Positions 47,501 to 55,220 are shown, numbered from the stretch's first letter. The stretch: DNA of 64,000 nucleotides from Branchiostoma floridae (GCF_000003815.2 NC_049983.1:19701528-19765527); one strand, 5' to 3'. Program-made: numbers and translations. The notes: generated by a model not told the origin, from the letters alone.

Positions 47501-50284
47501 CCTCCCCCACAAATTCTGGAAATACCTTGCATGTGAAATGTGGAAATGGCATGCAGGCCCCCATGTAAAACTAAAGCCAAGACTCCAGTCTAAAATAAAA
47601 TTTACTCGTACTTCAAGTAGCAGCGGAAATGTCTAGAAGAATCAAACCACCTGGAGACAATCAGGCCAAGACAGACCAGACAAGCTATCTCATGAGAGCT
47701 GACCTATGGTGTGAATGTCTATGCCTTGTACATCTTGAATGCAGACATAGTAAAAAACCTACAGTACAGGCCTGTTTCTCCTAAAACACGATAGGGAACT
47801 CATAACATTTCTCAATATTAAAATCTCTAAAGCCATGTATCAAATTTCTGCCAGTAGGTAGCTTAGGGAGATGAGTTTTACTTTGGCTTAGACTAAGTTA
47901 GAGAAGGGAGAATTTGTAATTCACTGTTTTACCCTGGGGTAGTTTTCTTCTTGTCTCATTTTTCACTGGGGAAGGTCAGAAGAAATGGTGTCTACCATAC
48001 AAAGAAAACCCAAGTAACAGACGCCTCTAGACTTGAAGAAATGGACCTGTGTAGGAGGCTTATCTATGGTAGCCAGCGGTACTCTTTTCTGACCTTTAGA
48101 TGAAAGGTTACCGGATGCCCCATTATTTCCTGGTCAGACTTTATGAAAAATGGTGTGTCAATGTGTGGTAGTTTTCAGGAAATAGTGCTCATTCTTAGGC
48201 TATTCCAAAAAGAGGGGGGGGGGGGGACGAGATGGGCATATTTTTTTCCTGTGTACTTGATTTTGCTTTGCACTGAGCTGTGGTGATTTGTCTTTCCTCA
48301 TGAAGATGTATTCTGGACAAGAAATGAATGCTTTTCTCACAATTTGTACAAGTAATAAGGAATGTAAGATGGCTAGCATTTCACTTATTATTTTTGATGC
48401 AAATCAATCAATTTCAAAGACAAATACAAATCAATCATATTGGAAGGTGAAGTAATAAGGGGCAGCCATATGTCTTGTTTATGATTTTTTTTACATGAAA
48501 TTAAAGAAAAATAAAAAATTTCCTCAGTAGGCTTTAAAAAATTCAGTACTAGTAATAGACCAAAGGAGCCTTTAACTACTAACTGTTACTATCAAAGACT
48601 GAATGCCGCAATGCTATGCAACAGAACAAGATTTCAAATGATCACAACAGTCCAAATTACATACACTTGACCAGACAGGAATAAAAGGGAACAACACAGA
48701 TTGCCATTTGGTTGTTGTGATTTATCCTAATGTACTGCAATGGGTGGTTTTAGACAAACAAGGACATGTTTTCATCTGTAAACAATTCATTCCCATTGAC
48801 AGTTTTATGTTCTACACAATTGCAACTGACAAGCATAATAATTAAATTGGACCTAGCCGCCTAATGTAATCTCCCAGTGGCCTGGTCTAACTGCAATAAA
48901 ACCCTTTAGAAGTGATATTTGCCGTTTTCCACGCTTTTTTAACTCCCAGTTGCTAAGAAATTATTGAATATAATGTTTCTAGAAGTATTGAATACTTACT
49001 TCAGTGAAAAAATTGAAATTTTGCTTGGTAACAATCATAACGTTAAATTTACAACAGATCAATCACTACTTAGTTTTCATACTTAATTCTACAGCAATAT
49101 TTCCGCACTCTTACAATCTTATTTGCTAGAGAAATAGAATATCTAAAAGATTTTAAAACATTACATTTTCTGTTTAAAAAACAACACTTTTCTTAGACTT
49201 TGTGGCAATATAATAATAAATAGGGACAATTTTTTGACATCATTCGTTTGACATATCAGTCAGCGGGAAGCTCTTTGCATCTCCTTCAGCCTTCCTTCTT
49301 GAGCTGGCAGCTTTTGATCGATCCCTCCAAGACGACGGTGTGTGAAGCCAAGATATTGAGCGCAAAAGGAAAAGCCTTTCCCGGAGATTAGATAATGCTC
49401 CCAGCATGGGACTGAGGAGTGGTGTAGCGGTGCGAATTTTCCCCCCAACCTTATTTTCTCACAAATATCTCTTGGGTTTCCTACCAGCCGGCTGCTCCTT
49501 CCTAATGAGTTATTTTGCGTGTGCGGTATTTTTTTCCGTGGGTGTTGGAGTTCAAGTTTGTAACGTTAGACCCAACTGGGATACTGTTATCTACAGAGAC
49601 ATGACATCAGGGGTTCCGCCATACCTCAAAAAGATCAAAGACTTCTGGACAATACAACGGCACATCGCCTAACTTTTACCCCTAAGACCACACATGGAGG
49701 ATACCAACATAATATATTCTTCTAAAAGAGACCAATCTTATGGGTCAAACCACACTCTTCCCGGTGTTGGGAATGTGGAGGAAAACGTTGCAGACTTTAC
49801 GGGAAGTTGGCGTGTTTAGATAAACGCCTATTGTTGCAGCGCTAAAAAATCCACTTTTGTACCGCTCAGATCTCAAGGAGGAAATAATTTGCACACAAAA
49901 ATCACGCTGTAAGAAACGATCGAGGAACGCAAGAGCTTGGTACGTACCCTCATCTTTAAGATGACTAGCTCACGGGCTTGTAGCTCGGCTTCTAGGATCC
50001 CGAGTAACCGCAGCAAGTCGCCCTTCTCCAAGTCTGCCAGCGACTTCAGAGGGCCAGCGGCCGCTTTAGCAGCCGCTTTCTGCAAAAAGTGCCGAGAAGC
50101 AAAGCGCATCAATCGGTCAATCAAGAGCCGCACGGACAGCAAAAATACACGAATTAGCTCGGAAATGAGTCTTGAAACCACCAGGGAGAGGTGTGGATGG
50201 TTTGAGGCTTACCTTGGAGGGTTCTGGTGAAGTATTTTCGCCGTTTTTCGACGCGGCGCCGATCTCCGCATTCTTGGTCGCCAT
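14399..50284 (-). CDS. CTTNBP2: CTTNBP2 (cortactin-binding protein 2), complete coding region, 23 exons
   Basis: Known role: CTTNBP2 binds cortactin SH3 domains and the striatin/PP2A (STRIPAK) complex and controls F-actin and dendritic spine structure in neurons. Exons, 5' to 3': 50284-50213, 50079-49948, 32744-32514, 31830-31723, 31313-29438, 26385-25861, 25516-25417, 24747-24597, 23958-23749, 22380-22263, 21568-21384, 20960-20840, 20688-20599, 19786-19707, 19453-19267, 18821-18657, 18284-18043, 17614-17469, 17333-17176, 16672-16493, 16085-15947, 15481-15314, 14540-14399. All junctions keep frame and sum to 5526 nt (1841 aa plus stop). Order: CortBP2 coiled coil (about 30-330), Ser/Thr/Pro-rich region with GPPPIPKKP, ankyrin repeats (about 935-1160), then a NAV-type AAA+ module with GPPGTGKT (about 1344-1351) and ILILDDL. 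The human protein is about 1660 aa. The start was chosen because AAAATGGCG is a good Kozak context; an in-frame ATG lies 75 bases upstream. A 29-codon cassette exon and a short isoform are possible. Confidence 0.95.
14864..14950 (-). CDS. Candidate 29-codon cassette exon of CTTNBP2
   Basis: Acceptor CTTACAG and donor GTGTGA bound an 87-nt open stretch (MWNHQEGRAPKTQARSSQKL then NRSIEKSKG) that is phase 2 at both ends, so inclusion or skipping keeps the frame into exon 23. An alternative donor GTAAGT at 14814-14809 would break frame. No homology recognised; may be a chance exon. Confidence 0.35.
15314..15481 (-). CDS. CTTNBP2: CTTNBP2 exon 22
   Basis: Encodes SPDLRSAGLSNLAYLGASAM, DGDVLKMLLKMQTSKSESNL and ELHDHIFNMHSR. 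Phase 2 at both ends, donor GTAGGC. Confidence 0.88.
15648..15732. repeat. Dispersed repeat, copy 1
   Basis: TGTCCATCACAATGACCAGT, TTCAACCAATGAT and GGCTGCATGTCTG occur here in order and again, diverged, at about 22428-22615 in another CTTNBP2 intron. Family unknown. Confidence 0.5.
15947..16085 (-). CDS. CTTNBP2: CTTNBP2 exon 21: Ser/Pro-rich tail
   Basis: Encodes VDSPESPLSPTGPPSSTLTG and KRPTSELARRVIENLHASHH. Four SP/TP sites could be proline-directed kinase targets. Acceptor CCTAG, donor GTACGG. Confidence 0.88.
16493..16672 (-). CDS. CTTNBP2: CTTNBP2 exon 20: basic/acidic tail
   Basis: Encodes EAERYLSSFRGGYEGMVSLL, then a Lys/Arg-rich stretch and an acidic Ser/Asp stretch. 60 codons, phase 1 at both ends. 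Confidence 0.88.
17176..17333 (-). CDS. CTTNBP2: CTTNBP2 exon 19: AAA+ lid
   Basis: Encodes WLSLSWNHAIAPGVEDAMLR and STALSVLLQRAVIPGCPLSG, matching LWNAVIAP.VQEAIL and ALSILLNKAVLHGCPL of human CTTNBP2. Confidence 0.94.
17469..17614 (-). CDS. CTTNBP2: CTTNBP2 exon 18: AAA+ lid
   Basis: Encodes VYKAVEWVAAVWQRLNACLA, LGLPDLVLGPRHFFTCPIEA and TKVKAIL. LGP..F..CP is shared with NAV proteins and CTTNBP2. Confidence 0.94.
18043..18284 (-). CDS. CTTNBP2: CTTNBP2 exon 17: sensor region
   Basis: Encodes YYLSEDCYIIGTMDKSRSPG, VQQRFRWVHLKCDSEPVKGL and LQRHLRRRLIS, corresponding to YIIGT...NFRWV...EPVKGFLGRYLRRKL in NAV AAA+ modules and VQQHFRWVQLRWDSEP in CTTNBP2. Confidence 0.94.
18657..18821 (-). 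CDS. CTTNBP2: CTTNBP2 exon 16: Walker B
   Basis: Encodes TAEGVQKAPILILDDLGRVS and LSEVLGELLYALEYRGPQHP. ILILDD is the Walker B strand; the usual catalytic Glu position is Asp-Leu here, as in degenerate AAA+ proteins. Confidence 0.93.
19267..19453 (-). CDS. CTTNBP2: CTTNBP2 exon 15: Walker A (P-loop)
   Basis: Encodes IEQYKSVVFYGPPGTGKTFI and VRKLAECIRNKQLQSGFQAD. GPPGTGKT is a full Walker A motif. It resembles the neuron navigator pattern of hydrophobic strand, GPSGTGKT-like loop and helix. Confidence 0.95.
19707..19786 (-). CDS. CTTNBP2: CTTNBP2 exon 14: entry to AAA+ module
   Basis: Encodes DEDCVDKLSYESMIPVQTLQ and NYLRL. The IPVQTLQNYLRL helix precedes the Walker A exon just as in NAV proteins and vertebrate CTTNBP2. 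Confidence 0.93.
19832..20439. mobile_element. 608-bp MITE with TA duplication and 28-bp terminal inverted repeats
   Basis: TA at 19830-19831 and 20440-20441 flank ends CCGTATATTCTCGAATAAAG and its reverse complement, continuing GTACGCAC inward. The subterminal motif GGGTGCGTACTTTATTTGAG recurs inside at about 19911, 20318 and 20395-20420. TA duplication and no coding potential suggest a non-autonomous Tc1/mariner-type element. Lies in a CTTNBP2 intron. Confidence 0.87.
20599..20688 (-). CDS. CTTNBP2: CTTNBP2 exon 13
   Basis: Encodes TISWSPATVFDTTPYDFFTA and KKHLAIRLKG. 30 codons, phase 1 at both ends, donor GTAAGT. Confidence 0.87.
20840..20960 (-). CDS. CTTNBP2: CTTNBP2 exon 12
   Basis: Encodes KLSVASELLTELEEVDTDIS and LGLTANSIRSYTYG. 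Acceptor TTTTCAG, donor GTAAGA. No motif of its own; assigned by position and frame. Confidence 0.87.
21384..21568 (-). CDS. CTTNBP2: CTTNBP2 exon 11: linker to AAA+ module
   Basis: Encodes GKRKVSVVIDTSSETMVTGR, PSVKEEDLYVLGSLTLERGT and DWSQFDADVGAVLVQNSR. In frame with its neighbours and ending in phase 0. Confidence 0.88.
21930..22265 (-). repeat. Tandem duplications of the exon 10 / donor-site boundary
   Basis: The minus-strand string GACTGCAGGGG.CTGGTGGA, with GATATC/ATATT following, which ends exon 10, recurs at about 22125-22155 and 22046-22076, and in weaker form at about 21940-21975. Each unit includes TTTATAGTTATAGAG-like intron sequence. Two copies keep GTAAGG donors (22128-22123 and 22040-22035). 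Confidence 0.8.
22263..22380 (-). CDS. CTTNBP2: CTTNBP2 exon 10: last ankyrin unit
   Basis: Encodes ECLELLCGHPELDLTIRDKW and DRLVQDVAVGDCRGLVEDI. Donor is GTAAGG at 22262-22257. The 3' end of this exon and its donor are duplicated in the following intron (21930-22180). Confidence 0.93.
22428..22689. repeat. Dispersed repeat, copy 2
   Basis: Contains two TGTCCAT.A.AAT starts, AGTTCAACCAATGATG and two GGCTGCATGTC.GTCAA ends, matching the copy at 15648-15732. It directly borders the LINE poly(A) tail. Confidence 0.45.
22690..23343 (-). mobile_element. 5'-truncated non-LTR retrotransposon (CR1/Jockey-like) in CTTNBP2 intron
   Basis: A minus-strand frame ending at 22751 encodes the C-terminal thumb/tail of a LINE reverse transcriptase: LKWNCYIQSVAKEAGKMVGS, SAILYLYKSQIRPKMEYCCH, IWAGAS and LNRVQKRL. 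After the stop come a short 3' UTR and an A-rich tail (T-run at 22690-22705 on the plus strand). Only the 3' 650 bp remain, as usual for target-primed insertion. The clade is a guess from the SQIRPKMEY...W pattern. Confidence 0.85.
23749..23958 (-). CDS. CTTNBP2: CTTNBP2 exon 9: ankyrin repeats
   Basis: Encodes VGWTPLHGACRSGHVSCLKV, LLYYDPLNSDG, a short insert, then INAVDRDGWTAAHVAASRGF. Two ankyrin cores. 70 codons in phase 0. Confidence 0.94.
24597..24747 (-). CDS. CTTNBP2: CTTNBP2 exon 8: ankyrin repeat
   Basis: Encodes CLKLLLDRGAHPGLPDKAGW, SPLYWAVSNGHTDCCRTLLD and YFASRAAVTD. Acceptor TGTAG follows TCTCTACCTCTTC; donor is GTATGT. Confidence 0.93.
24800..25376. repeat. Nested inverted and direct repeats in CTTNBP2 intron 7
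   Basis: 24880-24911 is the perfect 32-bp reverse complement of 25215-25246 (core GGCCACACCAATTTAATTTC). A direct repeat, GTTGAACCAACAAAA...GAAACAATACAAAGGAAA, occurs at about 24833-24868 and 25328-25374. Looks like two insertions of one repeat family in opposite orientation. No boundaries resolved. Confidence 0.7.
25417..25516 (-). CDS. CTTNBP2: CTTNBP2 exon 7: ankyrin repeat
   Basis: Encodes DCLELLLSHNGDPNALRDDN and FTPLHGAAAEGHTG, with the TPLHGAAAEGH ankyrin core. Donor is GTACCT. Confidence 0.93.
25861..26385 (-). CDS. CTTNBP2: CTTNBP2 exon 6: linker and first ankyrin repeat
   Basis: Ser/Pro/acidic linker of about 130 residues, then NRLHQAAGEGDMTMVEQLLE, EGADPNTTERDGSTPVYAAA and EGGHIG, a clear ankyrin repeat. 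525 nt, phase 1 at both ends. Confidence 0.94.
26386..29437 (-). other. CTTNBP2 intron 5
   Basis: 3.05 kb between the large exon 5 and the first ankyrin exon. Contains the candidate terminal exon at 27620-27666 and nothing else I can support; open frames in it lack splice signals or homology. Confidence 0.6.
27620..27666 (-). CDS. Candidate alternative terminal exon of CTTNBP2 (short isoform)
   Basis: The acceptor at 27668-27667 follows a very strong pyrimidine tract (TCTCTCTCTCGTTCTCTCC then TTCCTGCAG). Joined to exon 5 in phase 1, it encodes AGFPSCQDSSPSSSS and then TAA at 27622-27620, giving a protein of about 820 residues with no ankyrin or AAA+ part. Short CTTNBP2 isoforms lacking ankyrin repeats are known in mammals. 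Purely inferred from splice signals. Confidence 0.35.
29438..31313 (-). CDS. CTTNBP2: CTTNBP2 exon 5: end of coiled coil and Ser/Pro-rich region (1876 nt)
   Basis: About 150 residues of coiled coil (FEKSQARKMEKDKNKAMAML, LLAKERKRLASKLIQERQQL, IEREQLRSKLSREEAKNRDL) are followed by about 470 residues of low-complexity Ser/Thr/Pro/Asn sequence. It includes the proline motif GPPPIPKKP, a candidate SH3 ligand for cortactin. It ends in phase 1 with donor GTAAAA; if the donor is skipped, six further codons (GKSKEN) lead to a stop. Confidence 0.94.
31723..31830 (-). CDS. CTTNBP2: CTTNBP2 exon 4: coiled coil
   Basis: Encodes VVHELEEEKRKHAQDTAQGD and DVTYMLEKERERLSQQ, a heptad-patterned helix as in the family. 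36 codons, phase 0, donor GTAAGT. Confidence 0.94.
32514..32744 (-). CDS. CTTNBP2: CTTNBP2 exon 3: coiled coil, ERYG motif
   Basis: Encodes QERYGKLALEDPFSALNRDA, matching QERYGRFNLNDPFLALQRD, then ASAMVHLEALITQQKKTHQK and a charged helix. 77 codons in phase 0, donor GTAAAC. Confidence 0.95.
32973..33162. mobile_element. CTGTAAATGC-family MITE, copy 1
   Basis: TA at 32971-32972 and 33163-33164 flank a 190-bp element with ends CTGTAAATGCAGAAATTTTT and CTTAAATGCGTTTACAG. The inside has GCGGTGGTTTTA and its inverted partner TTAAAACCACCGC. TA-flanked, non-coding. Confidence 0.85.
34890..34945 (-). mobile_element. Fragment resembling a LINE 3' end
   Basis: TTGAATCTTTTTTTATTCAT followed by CGGCCTGCAG matches the fuller block at 38583-38645. 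Too short to define further. Confidence 0.35.
37159..37367. mobile_element. CTGTAAATGC-family MITE, copy 2
   Basis: Ends GTGTAAATGCATTTAAG and CTGCATTTACAG, with TA at 37157-37158 and 37368-37369. Interior is full of TTCGCGGTGGT.TTAA and its reverse complement. Inverted relative to copy 1: the CAGAAATGTTTGCGGTGG end is on the right here. Confidence 0.85.
37399..37418 (+). repeat. Twenty-base G homopolymer
   Basis: Uninterrupted G20 in CTTNBP2 intron 2, just after a MITE. Shorter runs occur at about 48213 and 54150. Length may be uncertain because such runs sequence badly. Confidence 0.85.
38583..38720 (-). mobile_element. Probable LINE 3' end with CAAA-type tail
   Basis: TTGTTTGTTTGTTTG at 38585-38600 (a CAAA-repeat tail on the minus strand) is followed by AACCTTTGTTTATTCATG and CGGCCTGCAGGCCG. 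The same order is seen in a shorter copy at 34890-34945. No reverse transcriptase frame recognised. Confidence 0.45.
41113..41554. mobile_element. hAT-type MITE with 8-bp target-site duplication
   Basis: ATTACATG at 41105-41112 and 41555-41562 flanks a 442-bp element with ends TAGTGGTGCGTACCTAAA and the exact reverse complement. An 8-bp duplication and TAGTG-type ends are hAT hallmarks. The inside has repeated AGTCCGGAC.T units and a perfect 36-bp palindrome at 41459-41494. No transposase, so non-autonomous. Confidence 0.92.
41884..42015 (+). repeat. Two-copy 72-bp tandem repeat
   Basis: CTCCACTGTCTACATGAG at 41911 and 41983, each followed by CGTGCATGTGAT or CATGCATGTGAT and preceded by CAA.CTGATA or CAAATTGATA. 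In CTTNBP2 intron 2. Confidence 0.75.
49948..50079 (-). CDS. CTTNBP2: CTTNBP2 exon 2: start of CortBP2 domain
   Basis: Encodes an Ala/Lys-rich lead (KAAAKAAAGPLKSL) and then LEKGDLLRLLGILEAELQAR and ELVILKMR, matching the L..LFSVMEGELEARDLVIE start of the CTTNBP2/CTTNBP2NL coiled coil. Donor is GTACGT. Confidence 0.93.
50213..50284 (-). CDS. CTTNBP2: CTTNBP2 exon 1: start codon
   Basis: ATG at 50284-50282 in context AAAATGGCG encodes MATKNAEIGAASKNGENTSP and EPSK, then donor GTAAGC. The frame stays open upstream with another Met at 50359, so a longer N-terminus cannot be excluded. Confidence 0.82.
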
Positions 50285-53253
50285 TTTGAATGAGATTTGA
50301 CGTGTAAGGCGATGCCGCGCAGGATCATACCATTCCTGTTTCAGGGGTGCAGATATCACTTAGGGATTTGAGTTTGATACATCGTTGTAAGTCTTGTATT
50401 ACAGTAAGTACGTTTTTCATCAGCATAGCTCTATGATATACGATGAAAATTGTGCCAATAGACTTACAAGAAAACAGAATAAAAACTATGCCATACATAT
50501 AGAAATCCTGTGTTTTGACAAATTTCGATGTCAGATGCAACACTTTCACTTTTTCACTGCGTCTTTCCTGGTTTCCAATAATTCAGACCTCAGAAGAGCC
50601 GCAACAAGACGATACAATTTGTTTTCGATAACACATGTTCTCAAAGGATCTCCAAGCGTCTGTGACAAAGCGCTTTTGCAGTAGCGAGTCGATATTTCAA
50701 ACTTGTGATGCGCTAGATACATTTCTCCAAGTCAAGCTATAATGAATCAAGGGGTTTTAAAGTATCGGCTATCAAACATTCACATCTCTGTCTAACATCA
50801 CTGATAATTGAGGGTGAGTGGTTCGTATATCAGAACAGTTTATGTCCATAGACTGCAAATAAACTAATAGTAGGCCTTGTAAATTACAAAATGCTGGACA
50901 GTTTTAGCCTCCATAGCAGGCTCCCTGGACCTTTCCTCGTATTTTTTTGCTCATAATTCACTTTTGTTGTTTTTTTCTTTCTTTTTGTACTGGGTCGCTT
51001 GTACTGCCCACGCGAATCAGTACAAAAAGAAAAGACCAGATAAAGTGCAACAAAGACAGGAAAAAGGCCAAGAGAGCCTGCTATGGACGCTAGACAATTT
51101 CGCCTTCATTTTAGCAAGGAGCAAAAAATGTAAAAAGTAAAGATTTGAGTAGTAAATTAAAACTTTAAAGGCATCAATGCATGGTTTGCAACCTTTATCT
51201 ATGCATCCCAGATTTTGTTTTCGACACGAAAAAAGGGAATCTAGGAAAAGGCAACGGTCTAATCCCCTCAACCATGCCTCAACGTCTGCTTGAGTTGAAG
51301 GCCCACTGCTTACAACCAGAGATATTGCGCCACCTATCCACGACCTTCATACTGCAGGGAGACCAATTTTCCGGAGGGAGCATGCATGTCGGTAAACAGA
51401 TACATGCCGGTCTCCAGATGTCTCGTTTAACAGTGACCTCTGTCCTGACCTCGGGCGACAGAACACGGCATGCCGATGGGCTGTCCAATTTGTTGCGAGG
51501 TTCAGTGCTGAGTCATTTCCGACCTGCAGGGCTCGGAGAGATCCTGGGACGCTAACAGGCCTAACACTAGTAACAGTAACAGGGGTAGATCATTTGACAT
51601 GACTTGACATTCTGTAATTCGACATGGTTATGTTTTGTGATATTTGGGGTGCGTGTGCCTGTTTGTGAAAAATATTGATCGAGAAGTCGTCAATGGATTT
51701 TCATGATATTTGATATCTTCACTTGGAGATCTAGATTCTGGTTCCCCTAGCGGCCTTCTAAGACACTGCAGCAGAACTTTCGGTTCTGATAGTTCATTGC
51801 AGTATCTCATTAACGATTACATGGGGTTGGAGTTTTCTTTAAGCAGTTAACGTTACTGGTTCATCCCTAGCACTTGCGTACCACAGACCAGCGTTTTGCA
51901 TTGTTTGTGGAAAAGACAAAGGTTGATTGGGAAGGATGTAACCTGCTTGTGAAATACCCTTGCTTTTTGTCAGCCGGACTAATCAACATAAAAAAGCATA
52001 TGAAAAGATTGCAATCTTCCCAATCATCATCTGCATTGACTCGGTCAAGAAAACGATAGGCTTACTTTGCCTCGCGATGTGAAAAAAAGAAATAACTCAA
52101 AGAAGAGCTGAAACTTGGAGACAGACCGTTAGGGCAATATTTCGATTACCATCTGATCATTTTCTTTTCATATCATTTATCTTTTTATCAGTAGCAAGGA
52201 TTAGCGAGCCGGCTGTTACGACGGAGTACTTGGCCGAGGCTAGATCACACACAGTTCCTTCATCTGTTTCTCAGTTGTCCTCCGGCCTCAGTACGTAAAG
52301 ATTACAGCACATTAATAACATAGCAAATTACGTAAAAGCACAGCAGACACAAAAATTAACGCTAAATAAAACACATTACAGTTGTTTTAATAGTTGTTCT
52401 TGAGTATTGATTGGTAGCTTCACTACAGGCCAGAATCCTTCCTTGGGTTGCTGAATGATTAAAAAAAAGGTCAAATAGTAGCCTCCTTGGTAGACTCAAC
52501 GATTCTGGCTTTTGAGGGTTTTATAACATTCTAATTGCATATAAGTTCTAATTTTAGTTGGTTGCCTCCTCTTAGAATCCTTATACGACTCAAAGATACG
52601 ATACTTATGTGGAAAAGTATGAGTTCTCCAAAAATCCCAACTTGTAAAGCCTGCTACGGATGCTAGGCCATTAGTCTTTTGAAGAATGCAGAAAAAATGA
52701 CCAATAGGGTAACTAACTTGCAAAAGGAGAGCCTGTTAAAGAGATGAATATTTGTAACTATATATCCTAAATAAATATTTCCCGCAAAAAGTCCAATGAG
52801 TGCACAATGCACCTGTGGAAAAGAGACGACCAGCGAACAAAAAACGTATTGCAATACGGCACATGCAAGCTCTCACTTCCGTCTACAAACTGTCTCAATA
52901 AGTCAATTGCAAATATCAAACATTCGGTTTCGAGTGTCCACACTGGGGCATGTTTGTGGTAAGGGGATCAGTTGTCAAGTTCCTTCCTCTAAGGTTTTAA
53001 ACAAACCACGATATTCAACCCTTTATTAACAATCTCCAAGCAGATGAAAGAATCTGACTTATTTTCAATATTTATTTTCTGTTCTTTTCTTACACCTACA
53101 TGTTGGTCCGCGATTTTCAACGTTGCCTATGTTCTCTTGTGTCGGGAAAGGGAGTTTGCTGAGGAAGGGAGTTTGCCGTGATAGCAAAAACACGCACCGA
53201 ACAAGTCCAACAGCTACATCTGCTCGGAGATTTGAGAATGAGAGAACCACAGA
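50285..53253. other. Region upstream of CTTNBP2
   Basis: Should contain the CTTNBP2 promoter and 5' UTR near 50290-50500, but no TATA box or other decisive signal stands out. The rest holds a fold-back repeat (50904-51096) and AT-rich DNA without supported genes. Confidence 0.5.
50904..51096. mobile_element. Fold-back repeat upstream of CTTNBP2
   Basis: TTTTAGCCTCCATAGCAGGC at the left pairs imperfectly with GAGCCTGCTATGGACGCTAG at the right, and pairing continues inward over about 75 bases to TTTTTGTACT / AGTACAAAAA. A related fragment, AGCCTGCTACGGATGCTAGG, occurs near 52650. MITE-like; no sure duplication. Confidence 0.7.
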
Positions 53254-53344
53254 GATCGATTCCGCCCACGTGCGTACTTCACAGTTACTCGCGGACATTG
53301 GTCTACTTTTAGTGTCAAACAAGCGAAGCCACCTGTGCTTTGTG

Positions 53345-53376
<32 letters not shown>

Positions 53377-53637
53377 CGCGTGCGTGCTTGTGTGTATGTG
53401 TGTGTGTGTGTGTGTGATCGATTCCGCTCACGTGCGTACTTCACAGTTACTCGCGGACAGTGGTCTTTTAGTGTCAAACAAGCGAAGACACCTGTGCTTT
53501 GTGTGTGTGTGTTTGTGTGTGCGTGTGTGTGCGTATGTGTGTGTGTGTGATCGATTCCGCTCACGTGCGTACTTCACAGTTACTCGCGGACATTGGTCTA
53601 CTTTTGGTGTCAAACAAGCGAGGCCACCTGTGTTTTA
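53254..53637 (+). repeat. Three-copy minisatellite separated by GT-repeat tracts
   Basis: Units start GATCGATTCCGC.CACGTGCG at 53254, 53414 and 53549, each with ACTTCACAGTTACTCGCGGA and TCAAACAAGCGA. Copies 1 and 2 are followed by alternating GT/GC tracts of about 50-80 bp. A diverged inverted relative (ACCATTGTCCGCGAGCAAC) lies near 54745. Confidence 0.88.
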
Positions 53638-54459
53638 AACAAGAGAATGGAAAGGGCTGGCTCCAAGGATCGATCGAGAGATCTCTGAATAATTGAAAAT
53701 CGCGGCCTATTGTGACAGATAAAACGATTGAATACTGGTATAATTACCCATGAACCCGAACTGTTCTAATCATGAGTTTGATGTAAAAAAAAATGTAAGA
53801 AAGGATATGTTGCGTGTCTGTTTATCCAGTATCATCGTGCGAAGATTGAACACACACTGAAGGGTTTCGAAGAAGAGGTTTTGTTGATGAACTGCATAAA
53901 AGCGCCGCCTGTCGGACACAACGTCCATTCCAGCCCGGCTACCACCGTTGCTAGTCAATTTGCATCCACTGCACGCGAGAATAATAAAAGAGCCCAATGA
54001 AACAATGAAAAAACATACATTCAAGACATTACGAAACAATAGGACCTTTATTTATTATCAAAGTTTAAAATCTCACATTTAAAAGACATTCAAAACCTAC
54101 CTACCTTAGTAGTCCCTTGACCTCCAGGTCGTTGGGGGAGGGCGAGGGGGGGGGGGGGGTCGTTGCTAAAATACAACCAGTAGATTTCTAGCGAGGACAC
54201 GATTCCTTCACATGCAAAGTACCCAATTACCACGTACTGATCTAGTGGCACAAGGTAGCCATGAAGATAGAGAGTTGCCTCACTTAATCACTCAACTTCA
54301 GTAATAAGGACAATTTTTATTCTCCTGCATTATCATATATGTTATACGATTTATACGTGCTATAAAGGAACATCAATTATCATGGATCGCAAAGTATCAC
54401 AAGGAACAGTATATGTAGCAGTAACAATGTTAACGTGGATTCTTGTGCGGTTTGTCTAA

Positions 54460-54612
54460 TCTCCAAGCAGATATTGGAAAACAAAAACTGTATCTGTATA
54501 GCCGGTAGAACTATAACCTTTGCCTTTGGTGTCACACACCAGTTTCGAAGGCACGCATCTATAAGAATATTCAATGTATGTTTTGCCTGCCAACATCTGC
54601 TTGGAGATTCCA
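54460..54612. mobile_element. Small element bounded by AATCTCCAAGCAGAT inverted repeats
   Basis: AATCTCCAAGCAGATATTGG at the left and CCAACATCTGCTTGGAGATT at the right are inverted copies enclosing about 115 bp. No convincing target-site duplication, so MITE status is an inference. Confidence 0.55.
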
Positions 54613-54979
54613 AGTTACCCGTGAATCACCGGTTGCGTGCTTTCCGGAGTAACTGACTGGCCCCGTGTGTTTTCTCTTCCTAGAACAGAACCTAGATTCT
54701 GCAGTAGTAACAATAAACGAGCGGCTTGTTGACGCAAAAATTAGACCATTGTCCGCGAGCAACAGTTCAGTACGTGTGGAGGATTGGGTACTGCACAATA
54801 GGTAGTTCCAACAGAAACAAACGAGAACTTCATACGTGTTCTGAGGCACAGTGTCTGATCGAGGTAGCATTAACAGTTACCGCCATGTCCGCCAAGTTTA
54901 CGCTCGCTTGCGGTCGTTACCCTGTACCAGACCGTACTACCGGTGAGTGAGTAGCCTGAGTACCATTGTCCGTAGTGGC

Positions 54980-55220
54980 TCACTCACTCACTCACTCACT
55001 CACTCACTCACTCACTCACTCACTCACTCACTCACTCACTCACTCACTCACTCACTCACTCACTCACTCACTCACTCACTCACTCACTCACTCACTCACT
55101 CACTCACTCACTCACTCACACGCTCACTCACTCGCTCACTCACTCACTCTCTCACTCTCTCGCTCACTCACTCGCTCACCCACTCGCTCACTCACTCACT
55201 CACTCACTCACTCACTCACT
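54980..55220 (+). repeat. ACTC tetranucleotide microsatellite, about 240 bp
   Basis: Nearly pure CACT/ACTC repeats with a few interruptions (ACGC, TCGC, ACCC) near 55118-55190. Serine/histidine/leucine reading frames across it are artefacts of the repeat. Confidence 0.97.

Larger units (their letters stand above)
32745..49947 (-). other. CTTNBP2 intron 2 (17.2 kb)
   Basis: The longest intron, between exons 2 and 3 of the coiled coil. Repeats with clear boundaries are listed separately (32973-33162, 37159-37367, 38583-38720, 41113-41554, 41884-42015). The rest is AT-rich with no supported gene. A long 5' intron is a common place for enhancers, but no element can be named. Confidence 0.75.

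Noticed and set aside
53123-53638. 171-residue plus-strand frame and overlapping Cys/Val or Thr/His-rich frames
   Set aside because: They run through GT repeats and the three-copy minisatellite; no protein-like composition outside the repeats.
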